Assembly: GCA_052139695.1 (NCBI GenBank)
Contig: JBKQWF010000170.1
Coordinates: 9,562 to 73,561 of the forward strand
Length of the DNA stretch: 64,000 bases
Direction: 5' to 3'
Source: PLGF01 sp052139695
GTDB taxonomy: Bacteria > Verrucomicrobiota > Verrucomicrobiia > Limisphaerales > Palsa-1400
The notes below the pieces were generated by a model. The model saw only the letters and a program-made list of their open reading frames with translations, searched no databases and was not told the origin of the DNA. A program made the translations under genes and the position numbers. Below are positions 26,677-35,120 of the stretch, piece after piece; position 1 is the first letter of the stretch; each line of letters begins with the position of its first letter.

Positions 26677-27669
26677 TTACTTGTGGATCGGCTGGACCTC
26701 CTTGAGCCGGGGCGGCGGCTGCCCGAAAATAAACCCCGAAGGATATTGTTTCAGTTCGTTGAGGACGTCGTTCATATTTTGAATAGCCTGGCGGGCCCTG
26801 GCGAGGGTTTGATTCAATCCATCGAAATCAATACTGGTGACACCGGGCTCCAGTTTGCGGATCGTATCCTGCAATTGCCCCACAAGAGTGTCCGCCCGCC
26901 CCACGAGGGTGTCCGCGTCCCTGATGAGTTTATCCAACTGCAGTTTTTTAACGGTGCCATCGGTGTCAGCGAGGAACGTCTCCAGTTTGGCATTGCTGCG
27001 GCGCACTTCCACCAGGAGCGCGTTGGCGTTGCTGCTGAGGCTATCCAGGTCAACCCTCTCGACGTGATCCAGCACCCGGCCAGCCGATTTCAAATCCGTT
27101 TCTGCCATCTGATCGAGCGCGGCGACATTGACGCGTTCAAAACGATGAAGGGCCTTTTGCAATGAAGCCAGCAGGTCTCCGAACAAACCGGGCGCGGAAG
27201 GGATAAAAGAGTACCGAGGCGTCCACGAAAACTTCAACGGTGCGTTTTCATCCGGAGACAGGTACTCGAGCGAGATAATGCAGGTCCCAGTGACCCCTTG
27301 GGCTTTGAGACGGGCGCGCAAACCGCGATCAATCGCGGCCTGGAGTTGCTCGTGCCATCCGTTCCCAGGAGGTCCCGCGAACACGTCGTCTTTCATCTCG
27401 AAGACCACGACCACGCATCCCGGCTCTTTGTCCTGGTATTCGTTCCAGGAAAAACTAATATGCGTGACTTTGCCCACACGGACGCCGCGGAATTCGACCG
27501 CGGAGCCCACGGACAATCCGCTGACATCGCCGGGCACGTAGGTCTCAAACAGGGTCTTTTTTTCAAACGTGCTCCAAGTGCCAAACGCCAGCACTCCCGT
27601 CAGGAGCAGGCCAAGCCCCACCAAAGTAAAAAGCCCCAGTTTGAAATTGTTGGTTTTCGCGCTCATCAA
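26677..27669 (-). CDS. MlaD-family MCE-domain protein
   Basis: 330 residues. One N-terminal membrane anchor (NFKLGLFTLVGLGLLLTGVLAF), then a single MCE domain (TLFETYVPGDVSGLSVGSAV, EFRGVRVGKVTHISFSW, GVTGTCIISLEYL). A long C-terminal helical region follows with repeated hydrophobic heptads (NALLVEVRRSNAKLETFLAD, DADTLVGRADTLVGQLQDTI, LNQTLARARQAIQNMNDVLN) of the kind that forms periplasm-spanning tunnels. It binds lipids for transport between membranes. 2 nt separate it from the ATPase gene. Confidence 0.93.
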   Translation of the reverse strand: MMSAKTNNFKLGLFTLVGLGLLLTGVLAFGTWSTFEKKTLFETYVPGDVSGLSVGSAVEFRGVRVGKVTHISFSWNEYQDKEPGCVVVVFEMKDDVFAGPPGNGWHEQLQAAIDRGLRARLKAQGVTGTCIISLEYLSPDENAPLKFSWTPRYSFIPSAPGLFGDLLASLQKALHRFERVNVAALDQMAETDLKSAGRVLDHVERVDLDSLSSNANALLVEVRRSNAKLETFLADTDGTVKKLQLDKLIRDADTLVGRADTLVGQLQDTIRKLEPGVTSIDFDGLNQTLARARQAIQNMNDVLNELKQYPSGFIFGQPPPRLKEVQPIHK

Positions 27670-27671
27670 TT

Positions 27672-28454
27672 CTAGGTGGGTTGGACCGAATGGCTGGGGT
27701 CCGCTTCGCGATTGAAAAAGCGATGCACCCAGGGGTCGGTGGCGGTATCACGCAGCTCGGCCGGTTTGCCTCGGGCGATAATTCCCCTGGCCTGGCAGTC
27801 AACCATAATGACTCGGTCCGCCACGGCGTAGATGCTGGCCAGCTCGTGGGACACAATGACAAACGTTATGCCGACATGCCGCGCCAAGCCGGAGACCAGG
27901 AGATCAATCCCGGCGGAAGTGATCGGGTCCAATCCGGCCGATGGTTCGTCCAGAAACAGAATGCCGGGGTCCAAGGCCATCGCCCGGGCAATGGCCGCGC
28001 GCTTCTGCATGCCTCCGCTCAATTCGGCGGGCATTTTGTTGGCGGCGTTGCCCAGGCCAACCAGTTTCAATTTGGCCAAGGCGACCAATTCCTTCAATGG
28101 CTCCGGCAAGGACGTAAACTCGTCGAGCGGCAGCCGCACGTTTTCGAGCACGGTCATTGAGCCAAAGAGAGCGCCGCTTTGGTACATGACCCCGAATTTG
28201 CGCAGAAGCCTTAATCTTTCCTCACCCTCCGCGGCCATCAGGTTGCTTCCCTCGATCCATACTTCGCCCGAGTGGGGGGCGTTCAGCCCGATCAGGGTTT
28301 TCATCAGGGTGCTCTTGCCGCAGCCCGATTCCCCAAGGATGACAAACACTTCGCCCCGGCAGACTTGGAAACTGACCTTCTCCAGAATGACCCGGTCTCC
28401 GTAACCGATGCTCAGGTCCTTCACGGAAATGACAATGTCTTCCGGCGCATCCAT
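27672..28454 (-). CDS. ABC transporter ATP-binding protein, MlaF-like
   Basis: About 260 residues. The ATG at 28454 is chosen because it overlaps the permease stop by one base (TAATG) and gives the normal start MDAPEDIVISVKDLSIGYGD; longer upstream frames lie inside the permease. Walker A GESGCGKSTLMKTLIGL, Q-loop MYQSGALFGSMTVLENV, signature LSGGMQKRAAIARAMAL, Walker B GILFLDEPSAGLDP and H-loop VIVSHELAS are all intact. It powers the MlaE permease and lipid transfer via MlaD. Confidence 0.95.
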   Translation of the reverse strand: MDAPEDIVISVKDLSIGYGDRVILEKVSFQVCRGEVFVILGESGCGKSTLMKTLIGLNAPHSGEVWIEGSNLMAAEGEERLRLLRKFGVMYQSGALFGSMTVLENVRLPLDEFTSLPEPLKELVALAKLKLVGLGNAANKMPAELSGGMQKRAAIARAMALDPGILFLDEPSAGLDPITSAGIDLLVSGLARHVGITFVIVSHELASIYAVADRVIMVDCQARGIIARGKPAELRDTATDPWVHRFFNREADPSHSVQPT

Positions 28455-29593
28455 TATTTTAGAAAGTAAGAAATCGTTGAAAAACAGGCGTCCGCCATGA
28501 TGATCAGCAGAAGGCTGGTGACGACGGCCCTGGTCGTGGACAACCCCACGGCGCTCGGGCCCTGCTGCGTTTGCAGGCCGCGCCAACAACCCACGCCGGA
28601 AACGATGACTCCGAAGACCGCGCTTTTCCCGATTCCCACCGTGAGGTCATGCAAACGAACGCTCAGGCACATCTGATGGACGATGAGCATGAGAGAAAAA
28701 TGCAGCCCCAGCATGACCAGGACGCCTCCCACGATGCCCATCAGGATCGAGTAACAAGTGAGCAGCGGCGCCACCAGAACGCCGGCCACGATGCGCGGAA
28801 TGACCAGAAACCGGACCGGATCAAGTCCCAGCGTCTCCAGCGCGTTCAATTCCTCATTGACTTTCATCGTGCCAATCTCCGCCGCAAAGGCCGAGGCGGA
28901 ACGGCCCGCGAGCAGGATGGCGGTCATGAGCGGCCCCATTTCCCGAACCATGACGATGGTAATCGTATTCGCGACATAAATTTGCGCGCCAAATTCGGCC
29001 AGCCGTTGCGCCGACTCGAAGGCGATAATGAACCCGAGAAGCAAGCTGACGAGAGAGACGATGGGGACGGCGTTGGCGCCCGCCAGCTCGAAGACGTGGC
29101 GCACCTCCGGCCAGCGCATTCGCTTTCGATTCGCAATCGAAGCCGGCAGATGGACCGCGACGCCTCCTAAAAAATCCACCTGCTCTCGCAAATCTCCGAT
29201 GATTTGCCGGGTGGCGTGCCCTGCTTCCTCGATCAGCGGGTGACTTTGTTTCTGAACCTGCGGATGGAACGCGCCGTAGTCACTGGCGGTGAAGCCTTCG
29301 AAGATGGTCTTAAATTCCGCCGCCAATCCCACGACCGAAACCGTCGCTCCCGGCGTCATCCGCCCCATGTTCAAATATCGGAGCAGGGCAAAGCCGGCGC
29401 CGCCGCAGAAATCGACTCCGCTCACATCCACTTCGAGGGTCTTGATTCGGCCTGCGCGCAATTGGTCCTCCAGGCTTTTCCAGCAATCCGCCACCGTACG
29501 CGCGCTGAGGCGCCCCTTGAGTGCCACCCGCGTGACACCGTCCGCGCCGGTCGTTACGTCAGCTTCATATTCAGTCTGCGCGGCGGGTGGCAT
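28454..29593 (-). CDS. MlaE-family lipid ABC permease with N-terminal STAS domain
   Basis: 379 residues from the ATG at 29593, 4 nt after the kinase stop; a TTG 75 nt further upstream would overlap the kinase and is less likely. Residues about 10-105 form a STAS domain (VTRVALKGRLSARTVADCWK, LEVDVSGVDFCGGAGFALLR), the domain that in E. coli is the separate MlaB protein. The rest is an MlaE permease: ANAVPIVSLVSLLLGFIIAF, ANTITIVMVREMGPLMTAIL, GRSASAFAAEIGTMKVNEEL, then ALETLGLDPVRFLVIPRIVA, the conserved EQ/loop region, and GLSTTRAVVTSLLLIIMADA at the end. STAS-MlaE fusions are known in several phyla. Confidence 0.94.
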   Translation of the reverse strand: MPPAAQTEYEADVTTGADGVTRVALKGRLSARTVADCWKSLEDQLRAGRIKTLEVDVSGVDFCGGAGFALLRYLNMGRMTPGATVSVVGLAAEFKTIFEGFTASDYGAFHPQVQKQSHPLIEEAGHATRQIIGDLREQVDFLGGVAVHLPASIANRKRMRWPEVRHVFELAGANAVPIVSLVSLLLGFIIAFESAQRLAEFGAQIYVANTITIVMVREMGPLMTAILLAGRSASAFAAEIGTMKVNEELNALETLGLDPVRFLVIPRIVAGVLVAPLLTCYSILMGIVGGVLVMLGLHFSLMLIVHQMCLSVRLHDLTVGIGKSAVFGVIVSGVGCWRGLQTQQGPSAVGLSTTRAVVTSLLLIIMADACFSTISYFLK

Positions 29594-29597
29594 GGTT

Positions 29598-30992
29598 TCA
29601 ATTTGCGGGGCGGTGAATGGGGAGCCGGACTTTGAAGCGGGTTTCGCCGGGCTTGGATTCAAATTCAATTTCGCCGCCGTGCCGGTCGGCCACGATGCGG
29701 TTGCTGATAATCAATCCCAGGCCGGTGCCGGCGCCCACTGCTTTGGTCGTGAAAAACGGTTCGAACATGTGAGACTGGACTTCCGGCGGGATGCCGGAGC
29801 CGTTATCGACAATTTCCACGACCACTTGATCGTCTTCGCGACACGTGCTGATACAGATTTTGCCCTGGCCCTGGACCGCGTCGATGGCGTTATCAATGAG
29901 GTTCGTCCAAACCTGGTTGAGCTCGCTGCCATAGGCCATGAGGCGCGGAATGGAGCGGTCAAAATCCCGCCGCAGGGTCACATTCTTCAATTTGTGACCG
30001 AGCATGAGCAGGGTGCTCTCGAGGCCTTCATGAATATCCACTTCCTGCATGGGCGATTGGCCCATGTGAGAATAGGACTTCATCGCTTTGACCAATTCGG
30101 AGATGCGTCCGGTGCTTTGCTCAACCTCGTTTAGCAGCAATTTCAAATTCAGGCGTGATTCCAGCCAACTGAATGCCCCCGCATGGCTTTCGGGCGGAAG
30201 TTTGCCCGCCAATTCCTCCAGCCAGGGAATGTCCAAGTCCGCGCTGACAAAAGTCGGAGCGGCTTCCCAGGACGCCGCCACACTCCGCGCCTGGAGCCAG
30301 GTCGCGATCTGATCGGCGCGATCACTGCGCTCCACGTGATCGAGCGCCGGGGCGCACGCGAGTCTTTCGGTCGCTTCTTGAGCTGCCAACGCCAACTGGC
30401 GCCATTGGTCATGGGAAAGGATTTTAGAAAGCTGGCAAAGGAGGTTATACGCTTTGTCGGTGGTCTCCCGCAAATGCGCTGCCGCGCGGCGGGCGGCCGA
30501 CGCCGGATTATTGAGTTCATGGGCCAAGCCGGCCGCCATCGTGCCGAGAGAGGCCAGCTTCTCCCGCTGCTGCGAATAGCCTTCCAAGTTGCGCATCTTG
30601 GTGGCGGCGAATCGAAAAATCTCGCGGGCCACCGCATGGCAGGTGCTCAACATCTTCCAGAAATCTTCCTGGCGGAGCCGGAACAATTTGGCTGCCTTTC
30701 CCACTCGCGCCGACGCCAGCCATGGGATGTCCAGCAGGAGTGTCACTTCACCTGTATATTTTCCCGGCTTGATCACCCCCATCAGGACAGTCTGACGATC
30801 ATAAGTGCGACTGAGTCGAAGCTCCCCTTCGAGCACCACATAGAAATAGGGGCTCCGTTCCCCTTCGGGAACCAGCACGGCGCCGGCGGGCAGTTCAACG
30901 ACCTCGCCCGGTTCGATGCATCCCAATTGGTCATCGGTCAACCCGCAGAACAAGGGAGCGGACCGCACTAACTGGAGGTCTGCCTGGTTCAT
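29598..30992 (-). CDS. Sensor histidine kinase with cyclic-nucleotide-binding domain
   Basis: 464 residues from ATG 30992, 2 nt after the preceding stop. A cNMP-binding domain covers about residues 8-125 (SAPLFCGLTDDQLGCIEPGE, GAVLVPEGERSPYFYVVLEG, YTGEVTLLLDIPWLASARVG). A kinase core follows: H-box LASLGTMAAGLAHELNNPAS (His in LAHELNNP), N-box NQVWTNLIDNAIDAV, G1 IVDNGSGIP, F-box MFEPFFTTKAVGAG, G2 GTGLGLII. No membrane segments, so a cytosolic sensor. It lies directly between a response-regulator/reductase fusion and the Mla genes with near-zero spacing, so the three are probably one transcript. The usual partner of this kinase type is exactly such a regulator-reductase. Confidence 0.93.
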   Translation of the reverse strand: MNQADLQLVRSAPLFCGLTDDQLGCIEPGEVVELPAGAVLVPEGERSPYFYVVLEGELRLSRTYDRQTVLMGVIKPGKYTGEVTLLLDIPWLASARVGKAAKLFRLRQEDFWKMLSTCHAVAREIFRFAATKMRNLEGYSQQREKLASLGTMAAGLAHELNNPASAARRAAAHLRETTDKAYNLLCQLSKILSHDQWRQLALAAQEATERLACAPALDHVERSDRADQIATWLQARSVAASWEAAPTFVSADLDIPWLEELAGKLPPESHAGAFSWLESRLNLKLLLNEVEQSTGRISELVKAMKSYSHMGQSPMQEVDIHEGLESTLLMLGHKLKNVTLRRDFDRSIPRLMAYGSELNQVWTNLIDNAIDAVQGQGKICISTCREDDQVVVEIVDNGSGIPPEVQSHMFEPFFTTKAVGAGTGLGLIISNRIVADRHGGEIEFESKPGETRFKVRLPIHRPAN

Positions 30993-30994
30993 GG

Positions 30995-32656
30995 CTACAA
31001 AAGACCCAGGTACTCGTGAACGAGTTTGACCGCCATGGCGCCTTCGCCAACTCCCGAGGTAACTCCCTTGGCCGACCGATGGCGAACATCCCCGGCCACG
31101 AAAATACCCGGGACGCTGGTTTCCAAATAGAAAGGGTCGCGGTCCGCCGTCCATCCCGGCGGACGCCGCCCCTCTCGCAGCAAATGCGGGCCGGCAATCA
31201 GGTAACCTTGCTCATCCCGTTCGAGGACCCCCGCGAGCCACTCGGTGCGCGGAATCGCCCCCGCGTAAATTAACAACGCGCTGGCAGGCACGGTCTCCCG
31301 CGCGCACGTTTGACTGTCAAGCATGGTAATTCTTTCACACCGGTCCACGCCTTCCACCGCCACGACCCTTGAGTTAAATCTCACCGCGATATTTTTCGTG
31401 GCGGCGATCTGGTTCTCCAGGTATCTGGACATGCTCTCGGACAAGCAGGGGCCGCGCACCAGCATCGTGACCTGGCGGGCAAACTTGGAAAAATACATGG
31501 CGGCCTGGCCGGCGGAATTGGCCCCGCCGACAATGTAAATATCTCCGTCCCGGTAAGAGAACGCCTCCGACATCGGCGCATAATAATAGACTCCCGCGCC
31601 GTTCAATTTTTCCAACCCCGGCACGTCCAGATTCCTAAAAGCAATCCCCGTGGCAATCAACAGCGCCCGGCAGCCCACCTCCGCCCCATCTTCCAGGGTC
31701 AGCACCCGCGTGGGGCCTTGGACGCGGACGCTCTTGGCCTCTTGCGGCGCGAGAATCTCCACCCCAAAGCGCCGCGCCTGGGCAATGGCGCGCCGGGCCA
31801 GGTCCCCGCCGCTCAGCCCCACCGGGAAACCAAGATAATTCTCAATCCGCGAACTCCGCCCGGCTTGCCCGCCTGGGGCCTCTCGTTCGATCAGCAATGT
31901 CTGCAAGCCATCCGCCGCGCCATAAACGGCCGCCGCCAGTCCCGCTGGGCCGGCCCCCACGACCACCAGGTCGTAAAACGGAAATTCCGCTTTGGTTTTT
32001 AATCCCAGCTTCTGCGCGAGCTCGGCAATAACCGGGTTGCTGAGGAATGAACCGTCGGTCAGGACGACGATCGGCAAGGACGAAGCGCCGGCGCCCGTGG
32101 TCTGGAGAAGTTGTTTCGCCGTTTCATCCGTCTCGATGTTGAGCCACTGGTGGGGGACAAAATTGCGCCCGAGAAAGTCGCGAATCTCATTGGAACGCGG
32201 GGACCACCGGTTCCCGATGACGCGCACTCCTTCAAAAGCGGGATGATACGAAGCTTGCCAGTCATCGAGCAGATCATCCACCACGCCGTAAAGCCGTTCT
32301 TCCGGAGGGTCCCACGGTTTCATCAGGTAATGGTCGATATGGACGCTGTTAATGGCTCGAATCGCCGCGTCGGTGTCCGCGTAAGCGGTCAGCAGGGCGC
32401 GTTTGGCCTCCGGGTAAAACTCCATGGCTTTCTCCAGGAACTCCACCCCGGACATGCCCGGCATTCTCTGGTCCACAAGAAACAGCGCCACCGCTTCGTC
32501 GCGCAGTTTCAGTTGCTTTACTCCTTCCAGGGCGGACGCGCCTGAATCGGCTGAAAAAACTTTGTAGCGGTCGCCATACTGACGCCGCAGATCCCGTTCC
32601 ACCGCCCGCAGAACGTCCGGGTCGTCATCAACTGTCCAAATGACGGGTTTAGCCAT
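30995..32656 (-). CDS. Response regulator fused to a thioredoxin-reductase-like flavoprotein
   Basis: 553 residues in three parts. Residues 1-135: receiver domain (WTVDDDPDVLRAVERDLRRQ, acceptor Asp62 in FLVDQRMPGMSG, Lys in YLMKPWDPP). Residues about 143-222: a thioredoxin/glutaredoxin-like spacer without cysteines (VRVIGNRWSPRSNEIRDFLG; LPIVVLTDGSFLSNPVIAEL). Residues 228-553: TrxR-like flavoprotein with the FAD motif VVGAGPAGLAAAVYGA (234-239), NADP motif IVGGANSAGQAAMYF and FAD tail GIFVAGDVRHRSAKGVTSGV. The reductase CxxC is absent: the homologous stretch reads GVYYYAPMSEAF instead of a CATC-type motif. So it probably senses or uses NADPH and flavin without thiol exchange. The architecture has been named 'fused response regulator/thioredoxin-disulfide reductase' in databases; its function is largely open. 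Confidence 0.9.
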   Translation of the reverse strand: MAKPVIWTVDDDPDVLRAVERDLRRQYGDRYKVFSADSGASALEGVKQLKLRDEAVALFLVDQRMPGMSGVEFLEKAMEFYPEAKRALLTAYADTDAAIRAINSVHIDHYLMKPWDPPEERLYGVVDDLLDDWQASYHPAFEGVRVIGNRWSPRSNEIRDFLGRNFVPHQWLNIETDETAKQLLQTTGAGASSLPIVVLTDGSFLSNPVIAELAQKLGLKTKAEFPFYDLVVVGAGPAGLAAAVYGAADGLQTLLIEREAPGGQAGRSSRIENYLGFPVGLSGGDLARRAIAQARRFGVEILAPQEAKSVRVQGPTRVLTLEDGAEVGCRALLIATGIAFRNLDVPGLEKLNGAGVYYYAPMSEAFSYRDGDIYIVGGANSAGQAAMYFSKFARQVTMLVRGPCLSESMSRYLENQIAATKNIAVRFNSRVVAVEGVDRCERITMLDSQTCARETVPASALLIYAGAIPRTEWLAGVLERDEQGYLIAGPHLLREGRRPPGWTADRDPFYLETSVPGIFVAGDVRHRSAKGVTSGVGEGAMAVKLVHEYLGLL

Positions 32657-32689
32657 GTTCTTTTTTGTTTGAACCGTTCAACCTCGGGA

Positions 32690-33640
32690 TTAAGTCACAC
32701 GAACCGCTCGTGATTCTATCGGGTAATGGCGTTCTCGCCAAGCATCGATTCCTCCCAGCAAGGGGCGGACTCGTGAAAAACCTTTGCGCTGCAAGAGCAG
32801 CGCGACGCGCGCGGCGCTCACCTCGTTGGGGCAGGAACAGTAGAGAATGATGTCGCGATCATGAGGAATCTCCTGCAGATGGTTCTCCACCTCATCCATA
32901 TTGAGGTGCAGAGCGCCGTGGATTAATGAGGGGTCCTCGTCCAGCGCCGCCTGCGACCGCAAATCGAGGATGATCAGGTTCTCGCCCGCCTCCAGCTTTT
33001 GGTGCAGCTCATCCACCGTAATGCGCGCCATGCGCAGTTCGCGCAACAGCCGGTGCCTCTGGAAATACTTGTAACCAATGTAAAGGGCGATCATCCCCCC
33101 AACCACCGCCAAGGCGCCCGTTCCCAAGCCGGCGAGGGCGGCGATGATCGCTTCCAATTGATGGCTAAACAAAACACCCACCAGCAGAAGACATCCCACA
33201 TAGAGCAGCGAGCCGATGCCATCGAAGAAAAGAAAGCGAGCCAGGCTGAAACCGGAATTGCCCGCCAGCGGCGGCGCCAGGGTGCTCAATCCCGGAATGA
33301 ACTTCGCCGCCACGACCCCTTCGATGCCGTAGCGGGCAAAGACATTCTGCGTTCGGCGGACGCAAGAGTCTGGCTCCAGCGAGATGCGGCACAGCAGCCC
33401 CAAAACACGATTGCCGTAATGGCGGCCGAGATAGAACCAAATCACATCGGCCAAAAGAGAGCCAGCCAGGGACGATCCCACTGCCACCAGCCAATTCATC
33501 TTGCCCGTCCCAATCAAGGCGCCAGCGGCGAACAGCCAAGGCACCGCCGGCAACGGAATTCCGAGCTGTTCGATGAAGACCGTGGAAAATAAGACCGCGG
33601 CGCCGTGATGGATCAAGAATTCAACGGACTTATTCATCAT
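32690..33640 (-). CDS. DedA-family membrane protein fused to a rhodanese domain
   Basis: 316 residues. The ATG at 33640 lies 1 nt after the outer-membrane factor stop, with AAGGA 6 nt upstream. Residues 1-190 are DedA/SNARE-associated type: FIEQLGIPLPAVPWLFAAGA, then VIWFYLGRHYGNRVLGLLCR and RYGIEGVVAAKFIPGLSTLA, the conserved F/Y-R/K-F-x-P-G. DedA proteins flip or scramble polyprenyl-phosphate and phospholipids. Residues about 215-316 are a rhodanese domain (LIILDLRSQAALDEDPSLIH; IILYCSCPNEVSAARVAL with the catalytic Cys loop; PLLGGIDAWRER). Topology places the rhodanese in the cytosol. DedA-rhodanese fusions are known. Confidence 0.9.
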   Translation of the reverse strand: MMNKSVEFLIHHGAAVLFSTVFIEQLGIPLPAVPWLFAAGALIGTGKMNWLVAVGSSLAGSLLADVIWFYLGRHYGNRVLGLLCRISLEPDSCVRRTQNVFARYGIEGVVAAKFIPGLSTLAPPLAGNSGFSLARFLFFDGIGSLLYVGCLLLVGVLFSHQLEAIIAALAGLGTGALAVVGGMIALYIGYKYFQRHRLLRELRMARITVDELHQKLEAGENLIILDLRSQAALDEDPSLIHGALHLNMDEVENHLQEIPHDRDIILYCSCPNEVSAARVALLLQRKGFSRVRPLLGGIDAWRERHYPIESRAVRVT

Positions 33641-33641
33641 A

Positions 33642-35120
33642 TTAATTCCTTGCGGCGATATCCTGCCCTGCTCCAGGGCGCATCGTCGAGGCCGAGCTGG
33701 CGGCGCCTTCGTTTTTCCAGCCGCCGCCCAGGGCCTTGTAGAGGGCGACGACGGCCAGCTCTTGATCTCGTTCGGTCCGGGCCAGATTAAGCTGTGCCGG
33801 AAAGAGCTGTTGTTGCGCTTCGAGGACTTCGTAATAGCTGGCTTTGCCCGCGAGGTAGCGCTCGGTGGAAACCCGCACGGCCCGCTCCAGCGCCCCCACT
33901 TCGCGGGCCTGCTCTTCGCGAATTTCGGCCAATCGCTCGCGCGAAACCAGGGCATCGGATACTTCGCGCAGGGAGGTCAGGACCGTTTGCTGGTAATGAA
34001 GCCGGGCTTCGTCGCGGGCCGCTTTGGCTTGCCGATATTGTCCCACCAATCGGCCGCCTTCGAAAAGCGGCCCCGTGCCTTCCGCGGCAAGACCCCAGGC
34101 ATTGGCGCCCCCCAACGTAAACGCGGACAGCTCCGGGCTGATTTTGCCAAGGAATGCTGTCAAACCTATCTTAGGAAAAAACTCCGCGGCCGCTTCGCCG
34201 ATTTGCGCGTTGGCGGACCGGAGCAGTTGCTCCATTTCGCGCACGTCCGGGCGGCGTTCCAGCAAGGCGGAGGGCAAACCCGGCGGCACTTCCGGCGGCA
34301 AGGCGGCGGCGGGCCCTCCCTTTCGGCTGACCGGACCGGGGATGCGGCCCAACAAGACGGACAGCTCATTTTCCGTCAAGGTAATCTGTTCCAGGATGGA
34401 GGGCGTGGCCGAGGCGGCGTCGGCCAGGGCGGCGAGGGCGCGGGACGCTTCCAAGTCGGTGGCCGTGCCGCCTTCGAGACGTTGCGTGAAGATTTTCAAA
34501 CTTTCGCCAAAAGAATTGGTGGTGCGTTGGACGATCTCCAACTCCTGGTCCAGCTCGAGCAAGCGGAAGTAATCGGTGGCCACCGCGCTCAACAGGCTCA
34601 GGCGAACGGCGCGGCGCGCTTCTTGCGAGGCCAGAAACTGGGCGCGGGCCGATTCGTTGAGCCGGCGAATGCGGCCCCAGAGGTCCACTTCCCAAAAGGC
34701 GTTGAGGGTGGCCGTGGCGGAGCCGACCGAAGTCCCGTTGTTGGGGAAGGCCTCGCCAAACAGATCATTCCGTCCCTGGCTGACGGCCCCGTTGTAATTG
34801 ACGCTGGGCACGAACTGGGACCTGGCCTGCATGGCGAAGGCCCGGGCCTGTTCGACGCGGCTCACCGCGACGCGCAGATCATAGTTATTGGTGAAAGCTT
34901 CCCGGACGAGCGCCTGCAACGCCGGGTCCTGATAGACTCCCCACCAATCCAGGTCGGCGAAGGAAGTGTTCGTCGCGGCGTTGTCGCCGCGAAAGGCGGC
35001 GGGAGAATCGACGGGCGGGCGCCGGTAATTGGGACCGACCGCGCAACCCGCGAGCCACGCCGCGCCCACAGAAATCAAAAGCAGGCAAACGCTTTTTCCG
35101 CGCTGGGCTGGAACGCTCAT
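33642..35120 (-). CDS. Outer-membrane efflux lipoprotein (OprM/NodT family)
   Basis: About 492 residues from ATG 35120, which overlaps the RND pump stop (ATGA). Lipobox LISVGAAWLAGCAVGPNYRRPP with lipidated Cys. The coiled helical repeats of the TolC fold are recognisable (LRVAVSRVEQARAFAMQARS, LNAFWEVDLWGRIRRLNESA, QRLEGGTATDLEASRALAAL; second half RPDVREMEQLLRSANAQIGE, GLAAEGTGPLFEGGRLVGQY, ALERAVRVSTERYLAGKASY). It forms the trimeric exit channel of the tripartite pump encoded just upstream. Confidence 0.95.
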   Translation of the reverse strand: MSVPAQRGKSVCLLLISVGAAWLAGCAVGPNYRRPPVDSPAAFRGDNAATNTSFADLDWWGVYQDPALQALVREAFTNNYDLRVAVSRVEQARAFAMQARSQFVPSVNYNGAVSQGRNDLFGEAFPNNGTSVGSATATLNAFWEVDLWGRIRRLNESARAQFLASQEARRAVRLSLLSAVATDYFRLLELDQELEIVQRTTNSFGESLKIFTQRLEGGTATDLEASRALAALADAASATPSILEQITLTENELSVLLGRIPGPVSRKGGPAAALPPEVPPGLPSALLERRPDVREMEQLLRSANAQIGEAAAEFFPKIGLTAFLGKISPELSAFTLGGANAWGLAAEGTGPLFEGGRLVGQYRQAKAARDEARLHYQQTVLTSLREVSDALVSRERLAEIREEQAREVGALERAVRVSTERYLAGKASYYEVLEAQQQLFPAQLNLARTERDQELAVVALYKALGGGWKNEGAASSASTMRPGAGQDIAARN

